Positions 19,094 to 26,844 of a stretch of 64,000 nucleotides of DNA are shown here, piece by piece (within the stretch, counting starts at the first letter, position 1; each line of letters starts with the position of its first letter). The position numbers and the translations under genes were made by a program. Origin of the DNA: Flavobacterium haoranii (lineage in GTDB: Bacteria > Bacteroidota > Bacteroidia > Flavobacteriales > Flavobacteriaceae). Below the pieces are notes generated by a model. It saw nothing but the letters and a program-made list of their open reading frames with translations, was not told the DNA's origin and did not search any database. The stretch covers positions 45,656 to 109,655 of the forward strand of contig QKBC01000015.1 in assembly GCA_003246205.1 (NCBI GenBank), in the 5' to 3' direction.

Positions 19094-19621
19094 ATGGCTA
19101 AGACAAATTGGACAATCGACACAACCCACTCAAAAGTTGGTTTTAAAGTAAAACACATGATGTTTACCAATGTCTCTGGTAAATTCAACACTTATGATGC
19201 TACAATAGAAACAGACGACGACGATTTTAAAAAAGTAACTATTGCTTTCTCTGCAGATATCAACTCTGTTGATACGAATAACGATGATAGAGACAACCAC
19301 TTAAAAAGTGCAGACTTTTTTGATGGTGAAAAATTCCCGAAATTAAGTTTTAAAGCTACTTCTTTAACTCCTAAAGGAGATGACTATGAATTGACTGGTG
19401 ACCTGACTATTAAAGAGGTTACTAAAACCGTAACATTACCAGCTGAGTTCAGTGGATTAATGAAAGACCCTTGGGGAAATACAAAAGCTGGACTAAATGT
19501 CTATGGAAAAATTAACCGTAAAGATTTCGGACTAAATTGGAATGCTGCTCTTGAAACCGGTGGCGTTCTGGTAGGTGAAGAGGTTAAATTCGAAATCGAG
19601 TTACAATTACTTAAACAATAA
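19094..19621 (+). CDS. YceI family lipid-binding-like protein
   Basis: A 175-residue YceI domain: it begins TNWTIDTTHSKVGFKVKHMMF, then FSADINSVDTNNDDRDNHLKS (near 57-77) and GDLTIKEVTKTVTLPAEF. The YceI beta barrel binds long isoprenoid or amide lipids in characterised homologues. There is no signal peptide, so this member should be cytosolic. It probably shares a transcript with the pirin gene, and a clear terminator follows. Confidence 0.92.
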   Translation: MAKTNWTIDTTHSKVGFKVKHMMFTNVSGKFNTYDATIETDDDDFKKVTIAFSADINSVDTNNDDRDNHLKSADFFDGEKFPKLSFKATSLTPKGDDYELTGDLTIKEVTKTVTLPAEFSGLMKDPWGNTKAGLNVYGKINRKDFGLNWNAALETGGVLVGEEVKFEIELQLLKQ

Positions 19622-19663
19622 ATTTATTTTCATAATAATTTAGTTTTTGGTTACTTAATAAAT

Positions 19664-19695
19664 ACAAGCACTGCTAAGCGGTGCTTGTGTTTTTT
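19664..19695 (+). terminator. Rho-independent terminator after the YceI gene
   Basis: ACAAGCAC and GTGCTTGT pair perfectly around a 9-base loop, followed by a T run. Confidence 0.85.
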
Positions 19696-19709
19696 AAAAC
19701 AGCAACTAT

Positions 19710-19738
19710 TTGCTTCTCATTAAAAAAACGTATTTTTG
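19710..19738 (+). promoter_or_regulatory. Consensus promoter of fabD
   Basis: TTG (19710-19712), an 18-base spacer and TATTTTTG (19731-19738) fit the Bacteroidota sigma-A consensus TTG-N17-19-TAnnTTTG exactly. The predicted leader is about 55 bases. Confidence 0.75.
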
Positions 19739-19800
19739 CCTGTTTTTTGAAATTATTTTCAAACTAAACATAAAAAACAGACTAAACATAAATTAAAAAT

Positions 19801-20670
19801 ATGAAAGCATACGTATTTCCAGGACAAGGAGCTCAATTTACCGGAATGGGTAAAGATCTATATGAGAACTCGGCCGAAGCAAAAGAACTATTTGAAAAAG
19901 CTAATGAAATTCTAGGGTTCAGAATCACTGATATTATGTTTGAAGGTTCTGCCGAAGAACTAAAAGAAACAAAAGTTACGCAACCTGCTGTTTTCTTACA
20001 TTCCGTTATCTTCTTTAAAACCTTAAACACTCAACCTGATATGGTTGCCGGACATTCATTAGGCGAATTTTCTGCTTTAGTAGCCAATGGAGCCTTAAGT
20101 TTTGAAGACGGACTGAAATTGGTTTCCCAACGTGCCATGGCCATGCAAAAAGCTTGCGAAATAACACCTTCAACAATGGCTGCTGTTTTAAACCTTGATG
20201 ATAAAGTAGTAGAAGATATTTGTGCGGAAATTGATGGTGTAGTTGTTGCCGCAAATTACAATTGCCCGGGACAGTTAGTTATATCAGGTGAATTGAAAGC
20301 CGTAGAAGAAGCTTGTGAAAAATTAAAAGCAGCCGGAGCAAAACGTGCTTTAATCTTACCGGTCGGAGGTGCTTTCCACTCGCCTATGATGGAACCGGCT
20401 CGTGAAGAATTAGCAGCAGCAATTGAAGCGACAACTTTTTCAACACCAAGTTGCCCAGTATATCAAAACGTAACAGCAAGTGCGGTTAGTGATCCGGCAG
20501 AAATTAAAAAGAACCTGATCGCTCAATTAACCGGAGCTGTTAGATGGACACAATCGGTTAACCAAATGATAGCCGACGGCGCTACTAGTTTTACCGAAGT
20601 TGGTCCCGGAAAAGTATTGGTTGGACTGGTTAAAAAGATCAACAATGAGGTAGAAACGATCTCCGCCTAA
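19801..20670 (+). CDS. fabD: Malonyl-CoA:acyl carrier protein transacylase
   Basis: FabD loads malonyl groups onto ACP for fatty acid synthesis. The 289-residue protein has the oxyanion motif FPGQGAQ (6-12), nucleophile Ser86 in GHSLGEFSA and catalytic His193 in GGAFHSPMM, and ends with the GPGKVL motif (about 271-276). The length is as expected. Here it stands alone with its own promoter and terminator rather than in a fab cluster. Confidence 0.96.
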   Translation: MKAYVFPGQGAQFTGMGKDLYENSAEAKELFEKANEILGFRITDIMFEGSAEELKETKVTQPAVFLHSVIFFKTLNTQPDMVAGHSLGEFSALVANGALSFEDGLKLVSQRAMAMQKACEITPSTMAAVLNLDDKVVEDICAEIDGVVVAANYNCPGQLVISGELKAVEEACEKLKAAGAKRALILPVGGAFHSPMMEPAREELAAAIEATTFSTPSCPVYQNVTASAVSDPAEIKKNLIAQLTGAVRWTQSVNQMIADGATSFTEVGPGKVLVGLVKKINNEVETISA

Positions 20671-20679
20671 AACAATATA

Positions 20680-20707
20680 AACTCCGAAATTCCATCGGAG
20701 TTTTTTT
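20680..20707 (+). terminator. Rho-independent terminator after fabD
   Basis: AACTCCGA and TCGGAGTT pair around a 7-base loop (AATTCCA), followed by seven T. Confidence 0.82.
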
Positions 20708-20735
20708 ATTTAATTTTATTCAAAAGCTTCAAAAT

Positions 20736-21638
20736 ATGTCATTCAAAAATTTCGCAACAATTCTCTTAATTGTAGCATTTCAAATTGTAACCGCACAAAC
20801 TATTTATAAGGATAGTGTCTTCTCTAAGGTTACTAAAGATACTTATACCTATAGTAAAGTAGAGAATGAATCACTGCAGTTTGATTATTATAAAGCAGAC
20901 AACTCTCGGAAAAATTTGCCATTAGTTGTATTTGTACATGGAGGTGGATTTTCTGGTGGTACAAGAGATGATGATTATACTGTGACATTTGCCAACAAAC
21001 TTGCGCAACATGGTTATGCAGTTGCTTCAGTTTCCTATAGATTAACGATGAAAGAAATTGGTTTTGGCTGCGATGTTGAAACTGCTAAAAAAATAGAAGC
21101 CTTTAATTCGGCTTCCCATGATGTTAGCTTAGCAATACAATATATTCTCAACAATGATAAAAAATTCAACATTGACCGTAATACAATAATACTTGCAGGA
21201 TCAAGTGCTGGCGCTGAAACCGTTTTAAATATGGTTTATGCTTATGATAATAAAATTTTACCTCCTAATTTTAAATACGCAGGTGTAATAAGTATGGCTG
21301 GAGCCTTAACTACGTTGGACAAAATAAACTACAATACAGCAATTCCTACACAACTTTTTCATGGAACTGCTGACAATTTGGTTCCTTATAATTTTGCACC
21401 ACATCGTTTTTGCAATTCAAATGATAACGGCTTTATTATGCTATATGGTTCCTCATCAATTGCTGAACGTTTAAAAGGTTTAGGAATGTCTTATTATTTC
21501 CATTCTATAAACGGCGGTTCTCACGATTGGTCATACTTGCCAATGACCAATTATTTTGATGAAATTCTTGATTTTTTGTATTATGATGTCATTCATATAA
21601 CTACTATAAGACAAACAAGTAGAACGACAAACAATTAA
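20736..21638 (+). CDS. Secreted alpha/beta-hydrolase (esterase/lipase-like)
   Basis: A 300-residue exported hydrolase with a signal peptide (1-20, ending QIVTA). The oxyanion motif is HGGG (68-71) and the nucleophile elbow is GSSAG (155-159, Ser157). A candidate acid lies in FHGTADNLVPY and the catalytic His in GGSHDWSY near residue 265. This arrangement is that of the esterase/lipase (HSL-like and BD-FAE) group. The physiological substrate is unknown, and the C-terminal TTIRQTSRTTNN tail is not a recognisable sorting domain. The gene is a lone unit after the fabD terminator. Confidence 0.82.
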   Translation: MSFKNFATILLIVAFQIVTAQTIYKDSVFSKVTKDTYTYSKVENESLQFDYYKADNSRKNLPLVVFVHGGGFSGGTRDDDYTVTFANKLAQHGYAVASVSYRLTMKEIGFGCDVETAKKIEAFNSASHDVSLAIQYILNNDKKFNIDRNTIILAGSSAGAETVLNMVYAYDNKILPPNFKYAGVISMAGALTTLDKINYNTAIPTQLFHGTADNLVPYNFAPHRFCNSNDNGFIMLYGSSSIAERLKGLGMSYYFHSINGGSHDWSYLPMTNYFDEILDFLYYDVIHITTIRQTSRTTNN

Positions 21639-21683
21639 TTGCACTAGGTACCTTACTCTAAATATCTTCGATATTTTTTTATT

Positions 21684-21691
21684 TATCTTTG
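21684..21691 (+). promoter_or_regulatory. -7 promoter element of the HipA-like kinase gene
   Basis: TATCTTTG is a perfect TAnnTTTG match, 19 bases before the kinase start codon. The upstream hexamer region holds TTCG rather than TTG. Confidence 0.5.
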
Positions 21692-21710
21692 TTAAAAGAA
21701 GTTTCCGTTT

Positions 21711-22499
21711 ATGAATTTGGATTTACGAACCGTAAATGTCATTCGCTATATTACCCCGCTTCGCGAAGGAGGCTCACTACCTGCTTTAGCTGAAGCCGAT
21801 GACGATTTTAAATATGTCTTAAAGTTCAGAGGTGCCGGTCATGGCGTCAAAGCTTTAATTGCTGAATATTTAGGCGGACAAATTGCCGGTTATTTGGGCT
21901 TACCCGTTCCGGAGTTAGTTTTTGCTACCTTAGACGAAGCTTTTGGCAGAACTGAAGCCGATGAAGAAATTCAGGATCTGTTGAAATTCAGTCAGGGGCT
22001 TAACCTTGGACTTCACTATTTATCCGGCGCACTTACGTATGACGCAGCTGTTAACGATTGTGATGCTCTTTTAGCTTCTAAAATCGTTTGGCTCGATGCG
22101 TTTATCACTAACGTTGACCGTACGTTTAAAAACACTAATCTACTGATCTGGAAAAAAGAGATCTGGTTAATTGACCACGGTGCTTCTTTCTATTTCCATC
22201 ACTCATGGACAAATTGGGAGCAAAGTACCCTTACACCTTTTGCCCTGATCAAAGACCATGTTTTACTACCCAAAGCCGATAAACTGGAAGAAGCTCATAC
22301 TGAATTCACCAATAAACTAAACGATTCTATCCTAAAAAATATTGTAGATCGAATTCCGGAAGATTGGTTACAGTGGGAGGACAACGAGTTAACCCCTGAA
22401 GAAATCAAATCGGTTTACTTTCAATTTTTATCAATCCGGTTGAAGAATGCTTCAATCTTTTTAAAACAAGCTCAGGATGCACGAAAAACACTTATATGA
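21711..22499 (+). CDS. HipA-like protein kinase
   Basis: A 262-residue HipA-family kinase without the N-terminal HipA domain. The kinase residues are in place: an ATP-binding Lys in YVLKFRG (Lys38), the catalytic loop NVDRTFKNTN with Asp136 and Asn141 (compare D-x4-N in HipA), and the Mg-binding Asp155 in LIDHGASF. HipA itself phosphorylates glutamyl-tRNA synthetase, but the target of these short forms is not known. There is no HipB-like helix-turn-helix gene beside it; instead its last 23 bases overlap the DUF3037 gene, a pair seen in Bacteroidota. It could be a toxin, a regulator or a housekeeping kinase. Confidence 0.82.
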   Translation: MNLDLRTVNVIRYITPLREGGSLPALAEADDDFKYVLKFRGAGHGVKALIAEYLGGQIAGYLGLPVPELVFATLDEAFGRTEADEEIQDLLKFSQGLNLGLHYLSGALTYDAAVNDCDALLASKIVWLDAFITNVDRTFKNTNLLIWKKEIWLIDHGASFYFHHSWTNWEQSTLTPFALIKDHVLLPKADKLEEAHTEFTNKLNDSILKNIVDRIPEDWLQWEDNELTPEEIKSVYFQFLSIRLKNASIFLKQAQDARKTLI

Positions 22500-22860
22500 T
22501 TATGCAGTGATTCGTGTTGTACCGAGAGTGGAACGCGAAGAATTCATCAATATCGGCTTAATGCTTTTTTGCAAACGCCAGAGATACCTGCGCATTCAAT
22601 ATCACATCCCGAAAGAAAAGATATTATTGTTTTGTGCAGACTTTGATATAGAACAACTACAGGTCAACATCGAATCGTTTACCAAAATCTGTTCTGGAAA
22701 AAAAGAGGGCGGACCTATTGCTGAATTTGAATTAGCCGAACGTTTCAGATGGCTTACCGCCGTAAAAAGCTCTAGTATTCAGACTTCCCGACCACATTCC
22801 GGTTTTAGTGAGAATTTAGATGAAACTTTTGACCGATTATATACGGAATTGGTACTGTAA
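22477..22860 (+). CDS. DUF3037 family protein
   Basis: A 127-residue protein of unknown function. The N-terminus YDYAVIRVVPRVEREEFINIGLMLFCKRQRYL (given here as YDYAVIRVVP and EEFINIGLMLFC, residues 7-16 and 21-32) is the DUF3037 signature. No signal peptide or membrane segment is present. The reading frame starts inside the end of the HipA-like kinase gene (23-base overlap), so the two are translationally coupled and likely act together. The chosen ATG is the first in frame and fits the family N-terminus. Confidence 0.82.
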   Translation: MHEKHLYDYAVIRVVPRVEREEFINIGLMLFCKRQRYLRIQYHIPKEKILLFCADFDIEQLQVNIESFTKICSGKKEGGPIAEFELAERFRWLTAVKSSSIQTSRPHSGFSENLDETFDRLYTELVL

Positions 22861-22903
22861 TTTTTCCTAAATTAGACAACCGTAACCTCAAAAACAATTT
22901 AGT

Positions 22904-23143
22904 ATGAAAAAAGTATCTTTAGTACTAGCCGTTGTTGCTATGTTAGCCATTTCTTGCAAAAAAGAAACCAAAGAAAAAATTGACGATGCAGCAGATGCTG
23001 TAAAAACGGAAGTCAAAGAAAAAATAGACACTACTGCAGCTAAGGTAGAAGCTCATGTTGATACTATAAAAGTAAAGACCGGAGAAGTTTTAGAAAAAGG
23101 CGCTGAAAAATTAAATGAAGCCGCAGAAGAAATGAAAAAATAA
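22904..23143 (+). CDS. Small Lys/Glu/Ala-rich lipoprotein
   Basis: A 79-residue predicted lipoprotein: signal sequence MKKVSLVLAVVAMLAISC with lipobox Cys18, then a fully helical charged tail with imperfect repeats (EKIDDAADAV and EKIDTTAAKVEA). It should be an envelope-anchored amphipathic helix. The function is unknown. It resembles the 74-residue lipoprotein at 29146 in design and in the I/VD-S/T-TAAxVEA motif. It is followed directly by a strong terminator. Confidence 0.75.
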   Translation: MKKVSLVLAVVAMLAISCKKETKEKIDDAADAVKTEVKEKIDTTAAKVEAHVDTIKVKTGEVLEKGAEKLNEAAEEMKK

Positions 23144-23149
23144 CATTAA

Positions 23150-23177
23150 AAAACCGAAGTATTGCTTCGGTTTTTTT
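23150..23177. terminator. Terminator between the small lipoprotein gene and galE
   Basis: AAAACCGAAG and CTTCGGTTTT pair perfectly around TATTG, with a T run on the plus side and A run on the other, so it can serve both converging genes. Confidence 0.85.
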
Positions 23178-23183
23178 AATTTT

Positions 23184-24203
23184 TTACTTCTTTTCTCTGA
23201 TCTTCTGTTCCCATTTCCAAGCACTGGCCAAAGCTTCTTCTAAAGTAGATTTCGCTTGCCAACCCAAAATGGTATTTGCTTTATCCGTATTGGCATACGC
23301 TTCCGTAATATCTCCTTCTCTTCTGCCTACAATCTTATATGGCAATTTTTGTCCGGATACTTTCTCAAAAGTACGAATAACTTCTAAAACAGAACTTCCC
23401 GTTCCGGTTCCTATATTAAAGGTTTCTACCTTCGTCTCATTCTTGTTTTGCAGCAGTCTTTGTAAAGCCACAACATGAGCCTTAGCCAAATCTACAACAT
23501 GAATATAATCGCGAATAGCTGTACCATCCGCTGTAGGGTAATCATCTCCATAAACTGAAAGTTCCTTACGGATTCCCATAGCTGTTTGTGTAATAAAGGG
23601 AACTAAATTTTGCGGCACGCCTAAAGGCAACTCTCCTATTTCTGCTGACGGATGCGAACCGATAGGGTTAAAATAACGTAATAAAACAGCATTTATATCA
23701 GATACTTTAGCCACATCCGTAATGATCTCCTCTCCCATCTGTTTGGTATTGCCATAAGGAGACATTGCCTGCTGAACCGGCGCATTTTCGGTAATTGGCA
23801 TTTCCTCAGCCTGTCCGTAAACAGTACAGGAAGAACTGAAAATAATATTTGCTTTAGGTTTTGCCTGCAATTCCTGTAAAAGGTATACCAATGTGTTTAT
23901 ATTGTTCTCATAATACAACAACGGATTCTCCACGCTTTCTCCTACGGCTTTACTTGCCGCAAAATGAATTACTCCTGCTATATCGTTATACGTTGCAAAA
24001 AGATCCTGTACTGCTTTTTTATCACGTAAATCGGCATTCACAAAAAGCGGCTTTTTATTGGTAATCCGTTCGATTCCTCCTAAAACATCAAGGGACGAAT
24101 TTGACAGATTATCAACGATTACCACTTCAAAACCTTCATTTTGCAATTCCACAACAGTGTGCGAGCCTATAAAACCAAGACCTCCTGTAACAAGTATTTT
24201 CAT
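23184..24203 (-). CDS. galE: UDP-glucose 4-epimerase
   Basis: Interconverts UDP-glucose and UDP-galactose using bound NAD+. The 339-residue short-chain dehydrogenase fold has GGLGFIG (7-13), the active-site serines in SSSCTVYG (123-130) and the catalytic Tyr150/Lys154 of YGNTK. GRREGDITEAYAN near the C-terminus is typical of GalE. It lies 39 bases downstream of the DegT-family aminotransferase gene, suggesting a shared role in making nucleotide sugars for surface polysaccharide. It could accept UDP-GlcNAc as well. Confidence 0.95.
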   Translation of the reverse strand: MKILVTGGLGFIGSHTVVELQNEGFEVVIVDNLSNSSLDVLGGIERITNKKPLFVNADLRDKKAVQDLFATYNDIAGVIHFAASKAVGESVENPLLYYENNINTLVYLLQELQAKPKANIIFSSSCTVYGQAEEMPITENAPVQQAMSPYGNTKQMGEEIITDVAKVSDINAVLLRYFNPIGSHPSAEIGELPLGVPQNLVPFITQTAMGIRKELSVYGDDYPTADGTAIRDYIHVVDLAKAHVVALQRLLQNKNETKVETFNIGTGTGSSVLEVIRTFEKVSGQKLPYKIVGRREGDITEAYANTDKANTILGWQAKSTLEEALASAWKWEQKIREKK

Positions 24204-24242
24204 AAAATTAATTTGTTGATTCGGGGACGTAAAAGAAACAAA

Positions 24243-25373
24243 TTAGTAAACAAACTCTAAAACGGCATCTGTAATAAATTGTATCTGTTCATCATCTAAT
24301 TCCGTATGCATCGGTAAAGCAATCACTTCTTTACACAACTGATTCGTTACTTTAAAATCAGCTTCATTATAACGGGAATCTGCATAAGCTTTTTGCTCAT
24401 GAAGCGGAATAGGGTAGTAAATAGCACAAGGAATTCCTTTTTCCTGTAAATAAGCTAATAAACCATCTCTTTTTCCGTTTGTAATTCGGATTACATACTG
24501 GTGAAAAACATGATCATCTCCATTCCAGTCAAATTGCGGAACAACAATATTCTCATTTTGCGATAAAATGTCATTGTATTTTTTAGCAGCTGTCCTTCTG
24601 GCTTGATTATACTCATCCAAATGCGGTAATTTTGCTTTCAAAACACCAGCCTGAATACTATCTAATCGAGAATTAACTCCCACTACATCATGGTGGTAAC
24701 GAACATACATTCCGTGATTTACAATTCCTCTCAACGTATGCGCCAACTCATCATCATTGGTAAAAATAGCACCACCATCACCGTAACAACCTAAATTTTT
24801 TGACGGGAAGAAAGAAGTTGCGCCTACATTACCGATAGTTCCTACTTTTTGTTTAGCACCATCTTTCCAAGTGTAATTAGCTCCGATTGCTTGTGCATTA
24901 TCTTCAATTACAAATAAATCGTGCTCTTTGGCAATCTCCATGATCGCATCCATGTTAGCCGCACGACCGAATAAATGTACCGGAACAATTGCTTTTGTTT
25001 TAGGTGTAATTGCATTTTTAATAGCTTCGATCGAAATGTTCATCGTTTCCGGCTCTACATCCACCAAAACCGGAGTCAACTGTAATAAAGCAATAACCTC
25101 AACAGTTGCTGCAAAAGTAAAATCGGCCGTAATCACTTCATCACCAGGCTTCAATCCTAACCCCATCATGGCAATCTGTAAAGCATCCGTACCGTTAGCA
25201 CACGGAATAACGTGTTTTGCTCCTAAATATTTTTCTAAATCTGCCTGAAATTGGTGAACCAAAGGACCGTTCACATAGGTAGTGGTATCCAATACTTCCT
25301 GAATGGAAGCATTTACTTCTTCTTTTATTTTATCATATTGACCTTTTAAGTCAACCATTTGTAATTTTCTCAT
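24243..25373 (-). CDS. DegT/DnrJ/EryC1/StrS family sugar aminotransferase
   Basis: A PLP enzyme that aminates a keto-nucleotide sugar. From the ATG at 25373 it has 376 residues starting MRKLQMVDLKGQYDKIK. A longer frame begins at a TTG (25400-25398), but this overlaps the promoter element TACTTTTG, so it cannot be in the transcript. Motifs are CANGTDAL (58-65), EDNAQAIGA (157-165) and PLP lysine Lys192 in FFPSKNLGCYGDGG. Members such as WbpE act on UDP-3-keto-GlcNAcA; the exact substrate here is not determined. It is probably co-transcribed with galE. Confidence 0.88.
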   Translation of the reverse strand: MRKLQMVDLKGQYDKIKEEVNASIQEVLDTTTYVNGPLVHQFQADLEKYLGAKHVIPCANGTDALQIAMMGLGLKPGDEVITADFTFAATVEVIALLQLTPVLVDVEPETMNISIEAIKNAITPKTKAIVPVHLFGRAANMDAIMEIAKEHDLFVIEDNAQAIGANYTWKDGAKQKVGTIGNVGATSFFPSKNLGCYGDGGAIFTNDDELAHTLRGIVNHGMYVRYHHDVVGVNSRLDSIQAGVLKAKLPHLDEYNQARRTAAKKYNDILSQNENIVVPQFDWNGDDHVFHQYVIRITNGKRDGLLAYLQEKGIPCAIYYPIPLHEQKAYADSRYNEADFKVTNQLCKEVIALPMHTELDDEQIQFITDAVLEFVY

Positions 25374-25397
25374 TTGTAAAACGAATATTTTGTCTAG

Positions 25398-25405
25398 CAA
25401 AAGTA
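25398..25405 (-). promoter_or_regulatory. -7 promoter element of the DegT-galE unit
   Basis: TACTTTTG on the minus strand matches TAnnTTTG and lies 24 bases before the ATG at 25373. It fixes the start codon of the aminotransferase by excluding the upstream TTG. Confidence 0.5.
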
Positions 25406-25532
25406 AGAATTAATTATGATTAGCCCTAAATGGTTTTGCCATTTTTACTTGTCAAATTTCACCTTCTTCTCCTGTTTCGCAAGAACCCTTATTCGTAATT
25501 TTTACGTATTTTAGCCACTCAAATTCAAGTGA

Positions 25533-26810
25533 ATGCTTTTTCTTTATAATATAGTAACCCTTTTGATTTCGCAGATCGTGAAATTAGCAGCTATTTTCAA
25601 TCCCAAAATGAAACTTTTTGTCAACGGACGAAAAGATGTTTTCTCGATCTTAAAAAGTAAAATACAACCTCATGACAAGGTTATTTGGTTTCATGCTGCT
25701 TCTTTAGGTGAATACGAACAAGGGCTACCGGTTATGGAAGAAATTAAAAAGAGGTTCCCTGATCATAACATCCTTTTAACTTTTTTTTCTCCTTCCGGTT
25801 ATGAAGTGCGCAAGAACAATCCAATTGCCGACGTTACAGTTTATCTTCCTTTAGACACTCAATCCAATGTTAGATATTTTTTAGATATTACACATCCTGA
25901 AATGGTATTTTTTATCAAATATGAGTTCTGGCCTAACTATTTGAATGAACTCAAGAAAAGACAGGTTTCCACTTATCTCATTTCAGGTATTTTCAGAAAG
26001 AAACAAGCATTCTTTAAATGGTATGGTGGCTTTTACAGAAAAGCGCTAAAAACATTTGATCATTTTTTTGTACAAAACGATTCCTCAAAACAATTGATCC
26101 AATCGATAGGTTTTACGAATGTAACTGTTTCGGGAGACACACGTTTTGACCGTGTTACAGCCATTTTGGAACGCAATAATTCATTGGATTTTATCGAAGA
26201 TTTTGTATCACTTGATTCTTCTCGAAATCACAAAGCTACAACCATAGTGATTGGCAGTTCATGGCCAAAAGACGAAGAGCTTCTGGCAAACTATATCAAC
26301 CAAAGCTCTGATAATGTTAAATTTATCATTGCCCCGCATAACATTAAAAAAGAACAAATTGCTACTTTGAGAGCATTGATAACAAAAAAAACAGTTTTGT
26401 TCTCAGAAAAAGAAAGCAAACAACTTTCCGATTATCCGGTTTTTATCATAGACACTATCGGAATCTTAACCAAGATTTACAGTTATGCCGACATTGCGTA
26501 TGTAGGAGGCGGTTTCGGAAATCCGGGCGTTCACAACATTTTAGAACCGGCAACATTTGGCATTCCGATCATCATTGGTCCGAATTATTCCCATTTTGCA
26601 GAAGCTACAGCTTTGGTGCAATCTGAAGGTTGTATTGCTGTAAAAAACCAAAGTGAACTAACAGACAGCCTCAACTTATTACTACACAACTTAGACGAAA
26701 GGCTGGAAAAAGGCCATATTTGCGAAACCTTTGTTCAGATGAATAAAGGAGCAACCCAAACGATCTTGAATTATATTTTAACAACTAAGCAACACACAGC
26801 TATTTCCTAA
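25533..26810 (+). CDS. waaA: 3-deoxy-D-manno-octulosonic acid (Kdo) transferase
   Basis: WaaA (KdtA) adds Kdo to lipid A precursor at the inner membrane, using CMP-Kdo. The 425-residue protein has an N-terminal membrane anchor (LYNIVTLLISQIVKLAAIF), the acceptor-side motif WFHAASLGEYEQGLP (about 50-64), TFFSPSGYEVRKN, and the C-terminal CMP-Kdo site DIAYVGGGFGNPGVHNILEPA (about 325-345). The length is normal for the family. The S46 peptidase gene follows after 34 bases. Confidence 0.94.
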   Translation: MLFLYNIVTLLISQIVKLAAIFNPKMKLFVNGRKDVFSILKSKIQPHDKVIWFHAASLGEYEQGLPVMEEIKKRFPDHNILLTFFSPSGYEVRKNNPIADVTVYLPLDTQSNVRYFLDITHPEMVFFIKYEFWPNYLNELKKRQVSTYLISGIFRKKQAFFKWYGGFYRKALKTFDHFFVQNDSSKQLIQSIGFTNVTVSGDTRFDRVTAILERNNSLDFIEDFVSLDSSRNHKATTIVIGSSWPKDEELLANYINQSSDNVKFIIAPHNIKKEQIATLRALITKKTVLFSEKESKQLSDYPVFIIDTIGILTKIYSYADIAYVGGGFGNPGVHNILEPATFGIPIIIGPNYSHFAEATALVQSEGCIAVKNQSELTDSLNLLLHNLDERLEKGHICETFVQMNKGATQTILNYILTTKQHTAIS

Positions 26811-26844
26811 AAAGCGTAAATTGCGAACCAAAAACCAATACAAA

